DNA from: Lutjanus erythropterus
Lineage: Eukaryota; Chordata; Actinopteri; Lutjaniformes; Lutjanidae
NCBI GenBank assembly: GCA_020091685.1
Contig: CM034603.1
Location: 24,360,595 to 24,424,594, forward strand
DNA length: 64,000 nt
Direction: 5' to 3'
The notes beneath the pieces are model-generated. The model made no database searches and was not told the DNA's origin. It saw only the letters and a list, made by a program, of their open reading frames with translations. Of this stretch, positions 1 to 12,230 are shown piece after piece (positions within the stretch are counted from its first letter, which is position 1; each line of letters opens with the position of its first letter). Made by a program: the position numbers and the translations under genes.

Positions 1-374
1 ACACATCTCCCAACTTAACACACACCTGCCTGAATATATCGGCAATCACCAGTCGTGCCCACTTGGAAAGTTGTAACATATTGCCCAAGACTAATCTAAT
101 TGACACGTTCTTCAAGTTATTCTAAAAATACATTATATACCCTCCCAGTCTTGTTTAGGATATTTAAAATCCCAAAAATGATACTACATCTCATAAATGT
201 GACGTACTATAGACGTTTGGTAAAATGTGTACATACTAACCTTCTCCAAACCCTTAACTTAAAAACTATTTATATAGTAGATCACAAAAACAAAGACAGA
301 ATTTACATTAATCATATGTAACTGAAATTAGTTGTTTAAATCTATATGTCAATTAATCAATCAAGCAGGCTTAC
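1..374. other. AT-rich intron of obsl1, no exon seen
   Basis: AT-rich sequence following the splice donor of the obsl1 exon that ends at 375. No Ig-like reading frame is visible on the minus strand, so this is read as intron. The next obsl1 exon must lie outside the window. Confidence 0.6.
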
Positions 375-3300
375 CTGACACAAATATCTTGAAGACAAGC
401 CTATCCACTCCAGCTTCACATGTGTACTCTCCCTCATCGCTCTTCTCCACCTTCTCAATCACCAGTTGACGAGTATTGCCTTTTGCTTCTGAGTATATTG
501 TCCTACTGGATACCAACAGCTTGCCATCTTTATACCATTTCACCTCTGTCTTGCTGTCGGAAACATTGCAACTAAGGGTGGCTTTCTGGGAGAGAATCGC
601 TCTCACCTCCCTCTGGACTGACTCCTTGTTAGAGAAAGCAGCTAGGGCTTGAGATTCTGAGAAAAAAACAAGGTAAATAAATTTATATCTGTGATGTGCA
701 GTCAAGTGTTGAATAGTATTACGTAAGAATCATACACTCTTACCTTTTATCTTGACCTGGAATGTGACTTTGTCTGTTGCTGTCTCACAGGAGTAATGTC
801 CTTCGTCACTTTTCTTGGCATTCTTGATGATGAGTTTCCTTTGAGTCCCTTTGGAGATGAAGCTACTTCTTTGGTCCTCAGTGATCACCACATGATCTTT
901 TTTCCACACTACGGTCGCGTTCGCCGAAGATACCTCACAGGTCAGCTCAAGATCTCCTTTAAGGGTCGACGACAAACCCATGGTACCTCTGGCTTTGTTC
1001 AGAAACTTGGCAGGTTCATCTTTGAGAAGAAGAGATAGAAACAGAGTAATTACTTTTTTAATTATTTACTTGTCTTTCTTTTGTTTTCATACAAATGAAT
1101 ATCTGTGTTAATGAGTTAGAGAATATGTTGTGACTGTGAGTATGAGCAGAGTAACACTGGAGATAACTATGTGATGACAGAAAGCTCTTTCCTCTGTTTG
1201 ATGGCTCATAAGCATTTGCTAGCAGACATCAGAGCAGGTCATATTTCAGTACATCACATGGTCCGAGACACACACTATCCTGTTCCCTTTACGAAATCAT
1301 CTCTGCACCAACCATAGCAAACAAATTAATGAGTGTGCTCTGTGATAAAGTTAAAGAGTGAATCTGTAATTAGTAGCAATGGTTTTGGTGAACGTACCTT
1401 TAAGAGAGAGTTGCAGGAACATTTTGTCTTCACCTAAAACACACTCATAGATGCCTACATCTTCCTCTGTTACATTGTGCACCACCAGGATCCTCTTGCG
1501 GTCGATGATCACATATTCAAACTTCTTTCCCATTTTGACCTCCCGCCCATTCCTCATCCAAACCACCTGAAGAAACAAACACAAAACAGATCAGGTTAAT
1601 AGAGTACATGAATCAAATACAGAAGTTTTATTCTTGGTAATAGTAACATGAAATAGAAAATGTGTCATACTGACTGTATTAATTTCCATATGAATAAATC
1701 CAACCAGCTTCAACTATAACTGTAAACACCAATTCACTCAATCAACTTAAAAGTTCATCATATACTGCTTGCGCACAAAACTGTTAATGAGCACTGTAAA
1801 GTATTTTGAGCTGGTTCAACTTACTGAAAGTTAACTGAACTTAGAATGTCAAGTCAAAAATGAAAACTTGTTGACTTAACATAAAACGTGGGTAAATAAA
1901 ATAAGTTGTGAAAGCTAAAAGTAAAGCTGTAAGTGACATGTGATCCCATCACAAACCTGTGCATCATAATCTGACACCTCAGCAGTCAGCTGAGCAGTGT
2001 CTTGGGCACTGCAGGTCACCTCCATCACATCTGACTTGTTGGTGAACCTAACAGGAGGAGCTAAAAATACAGACAAAGCATTACTGGTTTGCTTCTCACA
2101 AAAAAATACAGTAAATACCAATGGGCTTCAATTAAAAACAATGCTAAGAAAGAATCTTAAGAAAGTTTTAATGCAGAGAAGTGAATGTACTACAATATAT
2201 TAATTAGGGCTGTCAAAGTTAAAGCAATAATACCGTGTTAATGCAAATTCTTTTTAACGCCACAATTATTAATTAATTTATCCATTTATTTTGATGTGTC
2301 ATTAACATACATTCTGTTATATTGGCCCTTGGCCTGACCCATAGTTTGAATCAGTTGCTGGAAATGAATCAGCTTGCAGTCCCAAGCTTTACGTTACCAC
2401 TCAGATGGTGTTGCAGTGGACGCTTAATCGCGATTAAATATTTTAATCAATTGACAGCCCTAATATTAATATGATTTAGAGACTTTTCCTCCAGTGATAG
2501 TTTAACTGGCTGTGAGTGCATACCCTTCACAGTTAGGGTGCAAGTGCTTTGCGAGCCTCCACCCACAAACTTGACTTCAGCTCCGTTCATCTCTGTGGTC
2601 ACAGTGCGGATGAGCAGAGTGTGTATGTTCTTGGACCTAGTAATGAGGTAGTCGGATCCACTACGCAGGAGACGGCCGTTTAGAGACCAGAAGCCAGAGC
2701 AAACAGCAGACAGCTCCACGGAGATAGAGAACTCCTCACCAGAGATCGCCGTGCTGTTCATCAGGCCTTTCCTGATTTCAGCACTGGGTTCTGGAGACAA
2801 CAGGCAAATCAGACATGAGAAAACAACACTTGAATACTTTCCATGACAGCATACAGCCATGAATGAAAAATGTCACGGTCTTTTACCTAGGTAGAAGCTT
2901 CCAGGCACCTCCAGGTAGGGACTCTGGCCAAAATCATTCATAGCAGAGATACGGAACTGATAGCTGGCTTCTTCGGTGAAGTTACTGATGGTGATCTGGG
3001 TTGACACAAAGTTTTCTTCAGTGATGCACCTCTGCCATGTCTGCGCGCCAACCTTCCTCCTCTCCACACTGTAGCCCTTGATGGGCACAGGGCGGTCGCT
3101 GTCAGGAGGAGACCACTGAAGGGTGATGGATGAGTCAGTCTTGTTCAGCACCACAGCATCGACTGGGGGATCAGGAGGATGCTTCCTTGCAGCTAAAGCA
3201 GAGAGTGATGATCAGGTGGGAATTGAGTGATTGTAGTCAATCAATAGAAAGACTAAAGAAAATTATTTTTTTGTTGCTGCTTTTGTTTTTTAACTTGGGC

Positions 3301-6300
3301 TTTGCTTTCAAAGCCAGCGACCATCGGTTATGACAATATTTTATTTGCCAATTTAATTACTGTGATGTTGTTGGAGTCTTATCTCTATATACAGCTGTAC
3401 AACACACTACACAAATATAAGCAATCAGACCAGGTTTTAAACAAGATCACTCTGACCTAATTTTCTAAACTATTTATAGGAGACAAATCGAAGTTACAAA
3501 GGTCAAAAGCCATAGAGTGTGAATTAAAAAGCCTTTGTTGGAGACTAGGGTTGTAAATTAGGGTTGTGCATTTTCCTTAATCTTAATGATTAATAATGAT
3601 AATCAATAATAATAACAATGGATGAATCAGTTAATCATTAATAATTTGTAAGATACATAACACACATGCATTTTCATTTTTTTCAGGCTTTTTTCTATTT
3701 TCCTCTCATTTTCTTACGTTTCAGTTTCCTTATTTTACAAATGGCTCTGCCGGACAAAAAAATGTCAAATCAGGTGCAATTACTGACTATTTTTAACTAT
3801 CAATGAATACATTATTAAACTAAATGGTGTTTAATCGATTAATCATTAATATCCCTACTAATGATCAATCCATTTCAAAACATAACTGTAAGCTGTGGGG
3901 GCTGACCAATTATGGGCCTGGCCAATAAGATAGTCATCATTTTACAAGAATTGGAATCAGCATTTTCTTTCATCTGATTACTGATAAGATAAATTATTTT
4001 CAAAATAGCTCTGTTACAGGCACCTCTGTTGGTCTGTAGTCACCATTTTGTGGTGTCACTCTTTATAAAACGTTTGGGAGCTATTTTGTTTTTTTATGGA
4101 TTAAAATTTTCAATTAACTTTAAGAAATTCAAAATTTCAATCAACAAGAAATGCTGCTGGTAGTTCCCTGCACTTGAATGTTGAAAAATTCTGCTTTAAT
4201 TAAACATATCCTAAAAAGCATTAATAAAGTTCTGTGTTGGAGTTTGTGTTATTCTAAATTTTGACACCAAGATTTTATTTTTTTTTACTACAAATGTAGT
4301 TGTGGTTTTAAATAACAGTTATCAGTTTTCCAGACTTTTTATCATTTAAACACTGATTTTCACATTCTAAGCCATCCTGTATATGATGCAACATGTCAGA
4401 ACAAATACAATAAATCTGACCAAGGTGTCGGCCTCACCAGTGACAGTGAATCGAGTGGAAGTCTTGCAATCTCCTGCCACAAAGGCCACTTCTCCTGAGT
4501 CTTCTGCTTGACAGTCTCTTACTGTGAGAGTGTACTGTCTGAGCACGCAGGCAATGGAGATACGGGAATCTTCCTTCAGCCTCTCGCCATTGCGGGTCCA
4601 ATAGGCCTCGGGGCAGGGATGCTCCAGCTCCACACAGAAGATGACAGTGTCACTGACAGGAACTACTGTCCTCCGGGGAAGTTTCTTAGTAATGTTGCCT
4701 GGGATATGAAGGGAAGTAGATATTACATAAAGAAATGCTGAAAAAGGATTCCAAGGATCAGGTATGCAGTGGATTTAAACTGCAAAATTTTATAACTTTG
4801 AGAGAAGATTACATTAATTACTCTTCATAATAGCATTGTACATAATAGAAAATGAAGATAGAAAAAAGTGTCAACCATACCCAGGACAGTGAGCTCAGCG
4901 ACAGTGCGACTGCCTTCTTTCATCTCGCAGATGTAAACACCATCATCGTTGGTGGTGACATTGTGTATGGTGAGACGGCGCAGAGTGCCTTCCTCCTCCA
5001 TGCGATATTTGGTATTTTGCACCAGCCGCGTCTCCTCCATGAACCAGTCGGTCTGGGTGGCACCGACAGACACCTCGCACATCAGCATGGCTGACGATTT
5101 CTCTTGTACCTCCACATCCTGCAGCTTCCTCCTGAATGGCACCTTAGGCTCTGACACCATGAAAAATAACAAAATCTTCTGTTTATGCAACCGTATTGAT
5201 GTGCATGTGTCAATACATCAACTACAAAGAACAGCATATATTTTAAGATTGTGTGATCCATTTTCAAAACATTCTACATTAATTTTCCTGTGATCCCGTG
5301 ATGTAGCTCAGGCTAGTACAATATTAAAATCAAGTCGGGGAAAGAGTAATAATAAATCATTTTGTTGATATATGCCAAAAGAAAAAATACTGTATGTTCA
5401 ATATCTGTAAAAATAATGACAAAAGAAATTTGTTGTTGTTTACATTTATATTACTTTGTTTAATGTGTACTAAATGTTTCAATGTGCTTAATACATTTAT
5501 TATTTCATTGGATGTTGCAGAGTTTACAGTATGTTGGACATTTCTCCTACTTCTCAGTTTTCTTACTAACCTCCGCACTACAACTGTATCCATATCCATA
5601 CTTTGGATCTGAGCCAAACATTTTAACTTTAGGAATCAGGTGTTGAAAGATGTGGAACGCCACTTTGAGTTATGGGTGAAGTTCACTGGGTAAATTGCAT
5701 TTACATTTAAATATTTCTAATAATTCCTGTGATGTACCTTCCAACAGACAAGTCAGCTGTTTTCAGCTTTAAAGATGTTTACTTTGGGAATATGAGGTGG
5801 GACATAAACAAAGGTCAGACACTTCAGAGAGTCAAAGTTGGTGACACAGAGTTTGGCTCCTAAAGTGGCCCTTAACTTGTAATTTATGTACATTATGTAC
5901 ATTCAGTACACACTAAACATTAACAACCTAAATTTATTTTTAAAGCATTTTGACTGACTTCCCTTTCTGCCAGGACCCCTCATTTAATTTCTAAGTGACT
6001 TATTAAAATCTGAATAAAGTTGTTGAAGTAAAGGTTACACAAAGCACAATATTTTTTCTATTTTGTTGAAAATGAATGACCAACTTTTTCTTCTATGTCC
6101 ATTGTTATTGTAATGGTATAACAGAAGTGGCAGATAATTTAGTGCCTGTAACTGTGTACTGTATTTGTTGTTAGTATTACCATTTCTTCTCCATTTCTTG
6201 TATTTTTTATTTTTATTCAGTGCTGTATTTGGTACAATCATTGTAAAAATGTTAAATGGTCATACATCCACTAAATGTATGTCTATATAAAATGTATATT

Positions 6301-8546
6301 TTCCATTGCAAACTTTCCTTTAAAATCCAGAAAACTAACAAACGCCAAGGTAAACATCAAAAGCATCTATTTTCCTGCACACGGCACAGCCCTCTTTGTC
6401 GGACTGAATGGAGATTAACAACCCTCATAAATTTACAACTCTATAATTTCATCTCTTGGGACAATTTCTTCCCAAGGGAAGTCACACTAGCAGTGGTGCC
6501 AATGTGCTCCAGTAAGCGAGTGACCATCTTAGCAACTGTGAACCACTCATCACCAGCAGAAAATAGATGCAACACAACACCCTTCTTCAGAGGATGAGCC
6601 AGAATTCAACCTTGTTGTGAAGAGCCACACGCATTTTCAGAGGTTTAAATGAGGCTTTGGGCAACACTTACAGTAGTGCAGTTGCCAGCAAAAAGTTTGT
6701 CCCACTAACATATAGCTTATTCCTCTGTGCCATATACCTCCACTTTTATTACTATTAAAAACATATAAATGAACCACACTGCAGTACTGGATGACAGCTT
6801 CCTTCCTTCATTGTGATGAACATACGCAATGTACTGTAGTTTATTTTGAGTAAATTACACATACACCATCCTGGTGTTTTAAATACTCACCAGAGCAGCA
6901 AACATATATTAATATACTGCCCAAAATAGCCCCCAGCCACTGACTATTCACTCCTGTTTGAGTAATGTTTGCTAAAAACTACAGTGCCCAGCTGTCTGGT
7001 ACACTGTGTATTTGAGAGCCACTTTTATGTCTTCAGTGGGGTCTTGGGGTGGGTTGCCACAAACATGGTAGAGAGGTTGAAAAGTATCAGAGGTGGGAAG
7101 TAACAAAAAACAAATACTTTGTCACTGTACTTCAGGTATTTGTACTTTATAATATATTAATTTATTTTTTACTTTTATTTCCTACATTTTAACACAAATA
7201 TCTGTACTTTCTTAAATTTTCAAAACAGGTTCATTACTTTACTTTTAATGCATTTAAGAGGAATTATTGATTATTTTTATTTTGTGTCACTGTCGCCTGC
7301 CGCCGCCACCTTCCCAACATGATGATTTTCAACCTAAATGTATGGGGCATTGACACATAGAAAAGATGATTCCTTGTTGTGTCTATCAGAGCGTATCACG
7401 TACATCAGACATAAGACAAAACAGACAAAAGATGTATGTACTGTGTTAATCCGTGAGCATCTTACCTTTGACAGTTACCAACACAGCACTGTAGGTCTGC
7501 CCAGCCATATTGGTTGCATTGCAGGTGTAGAGACCATTATCACTCTGCTTGCAGTACAGGATCTTGAGGATGAAGTTCTCAGCTTGGTCCTCATAAATGA
7601 CGTGCCTGCGGCCCTCGCTGATGTTTGTTCCATCCTTCCTCCAGATGATGTGGGGTTTAGGGTGACCTGTCACAAAGCAGCTGAGTTTGGCATGTTTGCC
7701 CTCAGTTACCGTGCAGGTACGGGTGAACACACCTTTGGGCAGCTTTGCCAGCATGGATGCCCTCAGCTCATGTTCCAGACCCAGAGAACTCAAACCATCT
7801 CTGACTGTAGAAGAGGAAGAAATGGAGGTGCTGCTTTCTTCAGTGCGATAGATGGAGATGTCCTTCTTCATTTCCTCTTTGCGCTTCTGTAGGTGAGAAA
7901 GGAGGGAGGTGTTCTTGTCTGCAGTCAGATAGCGGGCATCCTGGGCATCCACAACCAGAGCTGCTGCAGTGTGTGCACGCCCAACAGTGTTCTGGGCCCT
8001 GCAGGTGTAGGTGCCGCTATCCAGGTTACGTACACTTTGGATCTTTAAGGTGCTGCTGTCACTGTCAGACAAAATCTTGATGCGGTTAGTCTCCCCCAAG
8101 TAGCGCCCATCTTTCTCCCAATCAAAGTTGGCTTCAGGGAAAGCTGCAACCTTGCAGAGGAAAACGACATCCCCTCCCAACCCTACACGTGTAGATGTCG
8201 GCTTAACCAGGAAAACAGGGGCCCGCTGAGCCATCTCTGTTGGCAGGGCCACTTTGAGGGTTACAGCAGCATAAGCTTCCCCAACACTGTTTTTGGCCCG
8301 GCACATGTACTGGCCACTGTCCTCCAGTGTTAAGTCATAGATGGTCAGGCGGTACACGTTTCCATCCTCCACGGTCTTGAAGCGTCCCCCAGATGTCAGC
8401 TTAAGCTTGTCCTTTTCCCAGGTGATCAGTGGGGTTGGGCTACCCACGATAGTGCAGCTCAGTGTGGCATCCTTGCCTACACAAACTGAGAATGCCTTTG
8501 GGCGGGTGAGAAACCTCGGGACTCCTCCAAACAAGTTTGGATCCAT
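375..8546 (-). CDS. obsl1: Obscurin-like protein 1 (obsl1), 5' part of gene, nine exons, 3' part beyond left edge
   Basis: Giant modular cytoskeletal adaptor. In the family, OBSL1 links titin and myomesin at the M-band and acts in a CUL7 complex. Exons read on the minus strand: 8555-7466 (ATG at 8546), 5150-4881, 4698-4438, 3192-2887, 2790-2524, 2060-1957, 1566-1398, 1019-744 and 656-375. All junctions are GT-AG and the phases agree. The first exon encodes Ig1, Ig2, a Ser-rich linker and Ig3; then come Ig4, Ig5, one fibronectin type III domain, Ig6, Ig7 (split over two exons), Ig8 and Ig9. Ig folds show the Cys, WxKDG-like Trp and DxGxYxC motifs. The order Ig1-5, FN3, Ig and local matches such as ILYC and VKEP (Ig3-Ig4 junction) fit OBSL1 better than obscurin. 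The start follows an acceptor at 8556-8557, so an upstream non-coding exon is likely. Exon identity is sure; obsl1 versus an obscurin paralogue is fairly sure. Confidence 0.88.
2205..2462. mobile_element. hAT-type MITE in obsl1 intron 5, with 8-bp target duplication
   Basis: A 258-bp element with 12-bp terminal inverted repeats, TAGGGCTGTCAA at the left and TTGACAGCCCTA at the right. It is flanked by a perfect 8-bp direct repeat ATATTAAT at 2197-2204 and 2463-2470, the target-site duplication length of hAT transposons. It has no coding capacity, so it is a non-autonomous miniature element. Its right end is 61 bp from the donor side of the obsl1 exon at 2524-2790. Confidence 0.88.
3558..3857. 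mobile_element. Possible degenerate hAT-like MITE remnant in obsl1 intron
   Basis: AT-rich stretch starting TAGGGTTGTGCA and ending in ATCCCTA, with repeated TTAATCATTAATA and AATCGATTAATC strings typical of teleost miniature elements. No clean target duplication is visible. Low confidence. Confidence 0.35.
7087..7290. repeat. Dispersed teleost repeat ('GAGGTGGGAAGTAAC' type), fragment
   Basis: Begins AGAGGTGGGAAGTAAC and continues through ACTTTGTCACTGTACTT and a TACTTTTA-rich part. The same core (AGAGGTGAGGAGAAACTAAGTAC, then ACAAATACTTTGTTACTGTA) recurs near 14137-14330, so it is a repeat family. No coding potential. It lies in the first coding intron of obsl1. Confidence 0.5.
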
Positions 8547-8640
8547 TGTTTGTTCCTGTAACCAAGGCAAAGATTAATATTACAATACAGTCCCAGGGAG
8601 GTTCCTGCAAGATATAATATGCCATGAACAGGACGTATCC

Positions 8641-8886
8641 AAAGCTGCAACGATTTGTCAGTTAATTGATTAATCGATTAATTGGTCAGTCAGTCTTTTG
8701 TCATAAATGAAGACACTTTTGGTTTTGGACTCTTGGTTGGACAAGAGAAGGAATTTGATGACATGGTGATCGTGATGAGCATTTTTCACAAATTTGTGAC
8801 ATTTTATAGAGTAAATGATTCATTCATTAATCGTGAAAACAATCACCACATTAATCAATATGAAAATCATCTTTAGTTGCAGCCCT
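8641..8886. mobile_element. hAT-like MITE ('GGGCTGCAACTA' family)
   Basis: Right end reads TTTAGTTGCAGCCCT and left end GCTGCAACG, with AATCGATTAATTGGTC just inside. This is an inverted-repeat miniature element of the common teleost type. Related copies are at 8888-9541 and 54887-55206. Non-coding; it lies just upstream of the first seen obsl1 exon. Confidence 0.6.
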
Positions 8887-8887
8887 A

Positions 8888-9541
8888 AATCAATTAATTA
8901 AAAAAGTCAAACATTTACTGGTTTCAGCTTCTCAAAAGTAAGGCTTTCTTCTTTTCCTGTCAGTTATGATAGTAAGTAAGAGACTTTAGTTTTTGGACTG
9001 TTGGTTGGGAAAAAGAAGCTTTCTGAAGACGTCACTTGAAGACTCTGGGGAATTGTGATAACCCTTTTATCCATTTTTTTGATATTTTATTGACTAAATA
9101 ATTACTCAATTAAAGGATCAGATTAAGTGTAAGATTTACAAGGATTTCTTGGCAGAATATGGCAGAAAGTGATTACAATATTCATACTTTTGTTTTAATT
9201 AGTATATAATCACCCGAAAATAAGAGTCACTGTGTTTTTTTTTACCTTAAACTGAGACATTTATATCTAGAAAGGGAACAGGTTCTCTTTCATGGAGGTT
9301 GGCATGTTGCACTGCCATGTTTCTACAGTAGTTCAGAACAGACAAACCAAAACTGGCTCCAGATAAGACCTTTTAGGTTTATGAGTTTTGCAGACAGCAC
9401 ATTCTCCTACATGCTTGAAAGTGTTTGCTCTCTGCCAGCTCACTGCTACAAGCCAATAAATCCTACACACTGGTCCTTTAATCATGAAAATAAAAGACAA
9501 ATTAATCAATAATGAAAAAAAATTGTTAGTTGCTGCCCTAG
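8888..9541. mobile_element. Second 'GGGCTGCAACTA' MITE, interrupted by another element
   Basis: The start resembles the neighbouring MITE body (TTTTGGACTGTTGGTTGG) and the right end is TTAGTTGCTGCCCTA. The element is split at about 9111-9483 by a different repeat whose ends are TTAAAGGATCAG and TGGTCCTTTAA. This is a nested insertion. Confidence 0.5.
9110..9484. mobile_element. 'GTCCAGTGTGTAAGATT' miniature element, nested copy
   Basis: Left end TTAAAGGATCAGATTAAGTG and right end CACACTGGTCCTTTAA form terminal inverted repeats of the family whose better copy is at 51845-52549. Shared interior strings include AGAATATGGCAGAAA and CATGTTTCTACAGTAGT. TTAA at both edges suggests TTAA-specific insertion. 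Confidence 0.6.
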
Positions 9542-9611
9542 ACACGTCACCTCTATTTGAATGCTGGCTGGCGAAACAGCAGGCAGTAGTTTAACACAGC
9601 TTCCAACCAAC

Positions 9612-9921
9612 TAGGGATGGTTCCAGGGGGAAAGTATAATCCAATTCAATCCATCAGCCTAAACTGTCACATAAATACGTCACTAAACTTTGAGCAATAA
9701 TATCAAAAGTAGTATTACATAACTGAGGCATGTTGTGGACTTAGTATTTATTTCAAATTTTGTGCCACAGATGACCATGATGTCTTTTAGATGGCTAGGC
9801 TATGCAAGTCTTACCAATACCAATGTAACTATTATTGACAGCTTAGTTGTTTAAGAGTGGAGAAAATATCAGTATTGTGGTATCGGAATCAGCCAAGAAA
9901 AAGTGATATTGAGCATCCCTA
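9612..9921. mobile_element. Possible hAT-like MITE with TAGGGATG/CATCCCTA ends
   Basis: Starts TAGGGATGG and ends GAGCATCCCTA, an 8-bp inverted end pair. The interior is AT-rich and non-coding. No target duplication could be recognised. Confidence 0.4.
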
Positions 9922-11824
9922 GTATCAAATATTATAGATTTGTTAAGTGTTTAGGAAAAGCAAATTCAGTTTCTTCAGAAATAGAACAATTTAAAAAAAA
10001 GACTGCACATTTTATGATCATACAAAGGTTGTGTGAGCTAATTTAATTTATTTTCTGATGAGACATTAAATTACAAAGAAACACGGTCAAATGGCCAGTG
10101 AATGTTCAAATTTTATCAGCACTGTTTTGTTTGAGGGAAGCAAATTGACAAACCACTTGCATATTTTACCAGTATTTGACTGGTGGCTGGTGCTAATTTT
10201 GTGCCCTGCACCAAACCATTGAGAGATGCTTCAGTTTGTGAGGCCTAGTCTATAAATATGTTATGCTATGAAAATAGACATAAATCCATAGTTCAGATTG
10301 TCATATTTATGGCTTGCAGTTACAGTAGGTGTCAGTCAACATACAGTGCCGCTGCTCTGGCCTTTGCAGACATTCATCAATACAACAAAGACTTCATGTC
10401 GTGCAGTCTATTCAATATGCAGATAGTTAGTTAAATGACACAACAACAAAGAAATTCCCTTGTAACAAGGTCAAATAGTGCAGATATGTGCCTTTCAAAG
10501 AGTGACATTTGCCAGCTTTGTCACCTCTGTCGCTTGAACCGCCTGTCCCAAAAATAACCTCAGCTGTCAGACCCCGTCTCTGTCCATTGCCATTTGTAGA
10601 AGCGAAAGGGACATCAGCTGTTTGATAAAGCTCCCACTTCAGAAACATACATACATTTTTCACGCTCTCCGTCTTCTATGCTCTATTATCTTGGAAAATA
10701 TGTTGGAGTTTAATTACAAATTTAAAGATTTTAAATGTCAAAACTGTGAAAACTGGAGCTCACGCACTCGCAATAACGGTTAAAGCGCACCAACTTAACT
10801 GTTGTAACCGTTAATTAACCGCTACAGGTTTAAAAGTCTAGTATCTAACAGTTGGGTTAGCTAGCTGCCCACACAAATTTTAATTTAGCGTGAAATTGAT
10901 TGAAAACTGACAACATCGGTCAAGTACTCTGTGTAATTATTAATGTGACATTAGGTATTTTTAATGCTATTATCATGTATTAGCCTAACATTACTTTTTC
11001 ACCTTGAGTCTTCAGCCCCTCAGGTAAAATGGACGTTGAATCATGTGGGCTGAAACGTCAGTTGGCCGTCAAAGATGTCCGGATACTCCAATATCAGTGT
11101 TTAGAAATCCCACCAAAAAAATGTCGTCTTTGTGTTGAAATATCCTTGAAATGGTTGTAAATCCAGGATGGTGGAACATCCCCCAGTCTCCTGCAGTGGG
11201 CGGTTGACTAGACTTATTTTTTCTTTCTTCTCCGGTAGGTACCTCATGATGCCAAATAGCTGACGTGCCTATTTTGGCACAGCCTCCTTTCCAAAATAGA
11301 CTTGTCATTTAACTGTGGAGATAGGAGATAGCCTGACTGCTGGTGAGGTCGGGGGAACAGAGCAGACTGGCCCTGCCCTGGCCTCTGCCGGGCTACTGCA
11401 CACTGCTGCAGGCAGGCAGGCAGGCTGTGTACCTCAAAGGTCGTAAACAAGTCATAATACTGATTTGTGTTACCAAAACTATTGTACACCTGCAATAGAG
11501 GCTTTCAGTGCAAATCATCTGATTGCTTTTGCTGTGTTTTTAAATTTGTAAGCCTGTTGAGGTAATGAACTCAAATCCCACCTGGAAAGTCATGTCATTT
11601 ATTTTATGTATATTTCATTTCCTCACTAAATACTGGTCCATAGTCCTCTCCACACAATAAAACAAGGGAGATACTAAGTTATTTATTTATTTAGGCCACA
11701 TTGCATTATGTTTTTGTCCAAAGTTACTTTATCATACATTAAGAGACAATGGGCCCCTGGGCAGAGACATGTAAAAGGCCATCCAACCCTCCTTAATAAG
11801 AGCAGATTGAAAGAGACATAATGT
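9922..11824. other. Intergenic DNA upstream of obsl1, no gene recognised
   Basis: No supported coding exon. A GC-richer patch at about 11330-11430 (CAGGCAGG runs) and the surrounding 11.0-11.4 kb could hold an upstream non-coding exon or promoter of obsl1, but I see no decisive signal. Confidence 0.4.
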
Positions 11825-12230
11825 CTTTTTATGGTATTTTTTGTGTTTCCTCATGATCATTTTGTATCTGTTTTTGTTAGTTTTGTGTCTCTTTGTGGTA
11901 GTATGTGTCTCTTTGCAGTACTTTTGTGTTTCCTCATCATTGTTTTGTGCCTCTTTTTGGTACTTTAGTGTCTCCTCTCAGTCCTTTTGTCTATCTTTGT
12001 AGTAGATGTGCATCTTCTCATAGTTATTTTGAGTCTCTCTCTGGTACTTTTGTGTCTCCTCGTGGATGTTTGGTGTCTCTGGTACATTTGTCTCTCTTGG
12101 TGGTACTATTGCCCCTCCAATGTCATTCTGTGTCTCCTTCTGGTACTTTTGTGTCTTTCTAAAATAGTTTCCTGTCTCTTCATAGTTGTTTTGTGTGTCA
12201 TTGTGGTCCTTTTGTCATTGTACTTGTACT
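11825..12230. repeat. Degenerate tandem repeat, unit about 30 bp around TTTTGTGTCTC
   Basis: The phrase TTTTGTGTCTC(T/C) followed by TTTGTGGTA-like sequence recurs roughly every 20-35 bp with substitutions. Small open frames here are Leu/Ser/Cys/Val-rich low-complexity products of the repeat, not genes. Confidence 0.75.

Noticed and set aside
7338..7892. 184-residue plus-strand open frame
   Set aside because: It is antisense to the splice-supported Ig3 part of the first obsl1 coding exon, shows no family motif, and is explained as a shadow frame.
11330..11430. GC-rich patch considered as a CpG island or first exon of obsl1
   Set aside because: It is rich in CAGG/CCTG rather than CG dinucleotides, and no convincing donor linking it to the acceptor at 8556 could be chosen.
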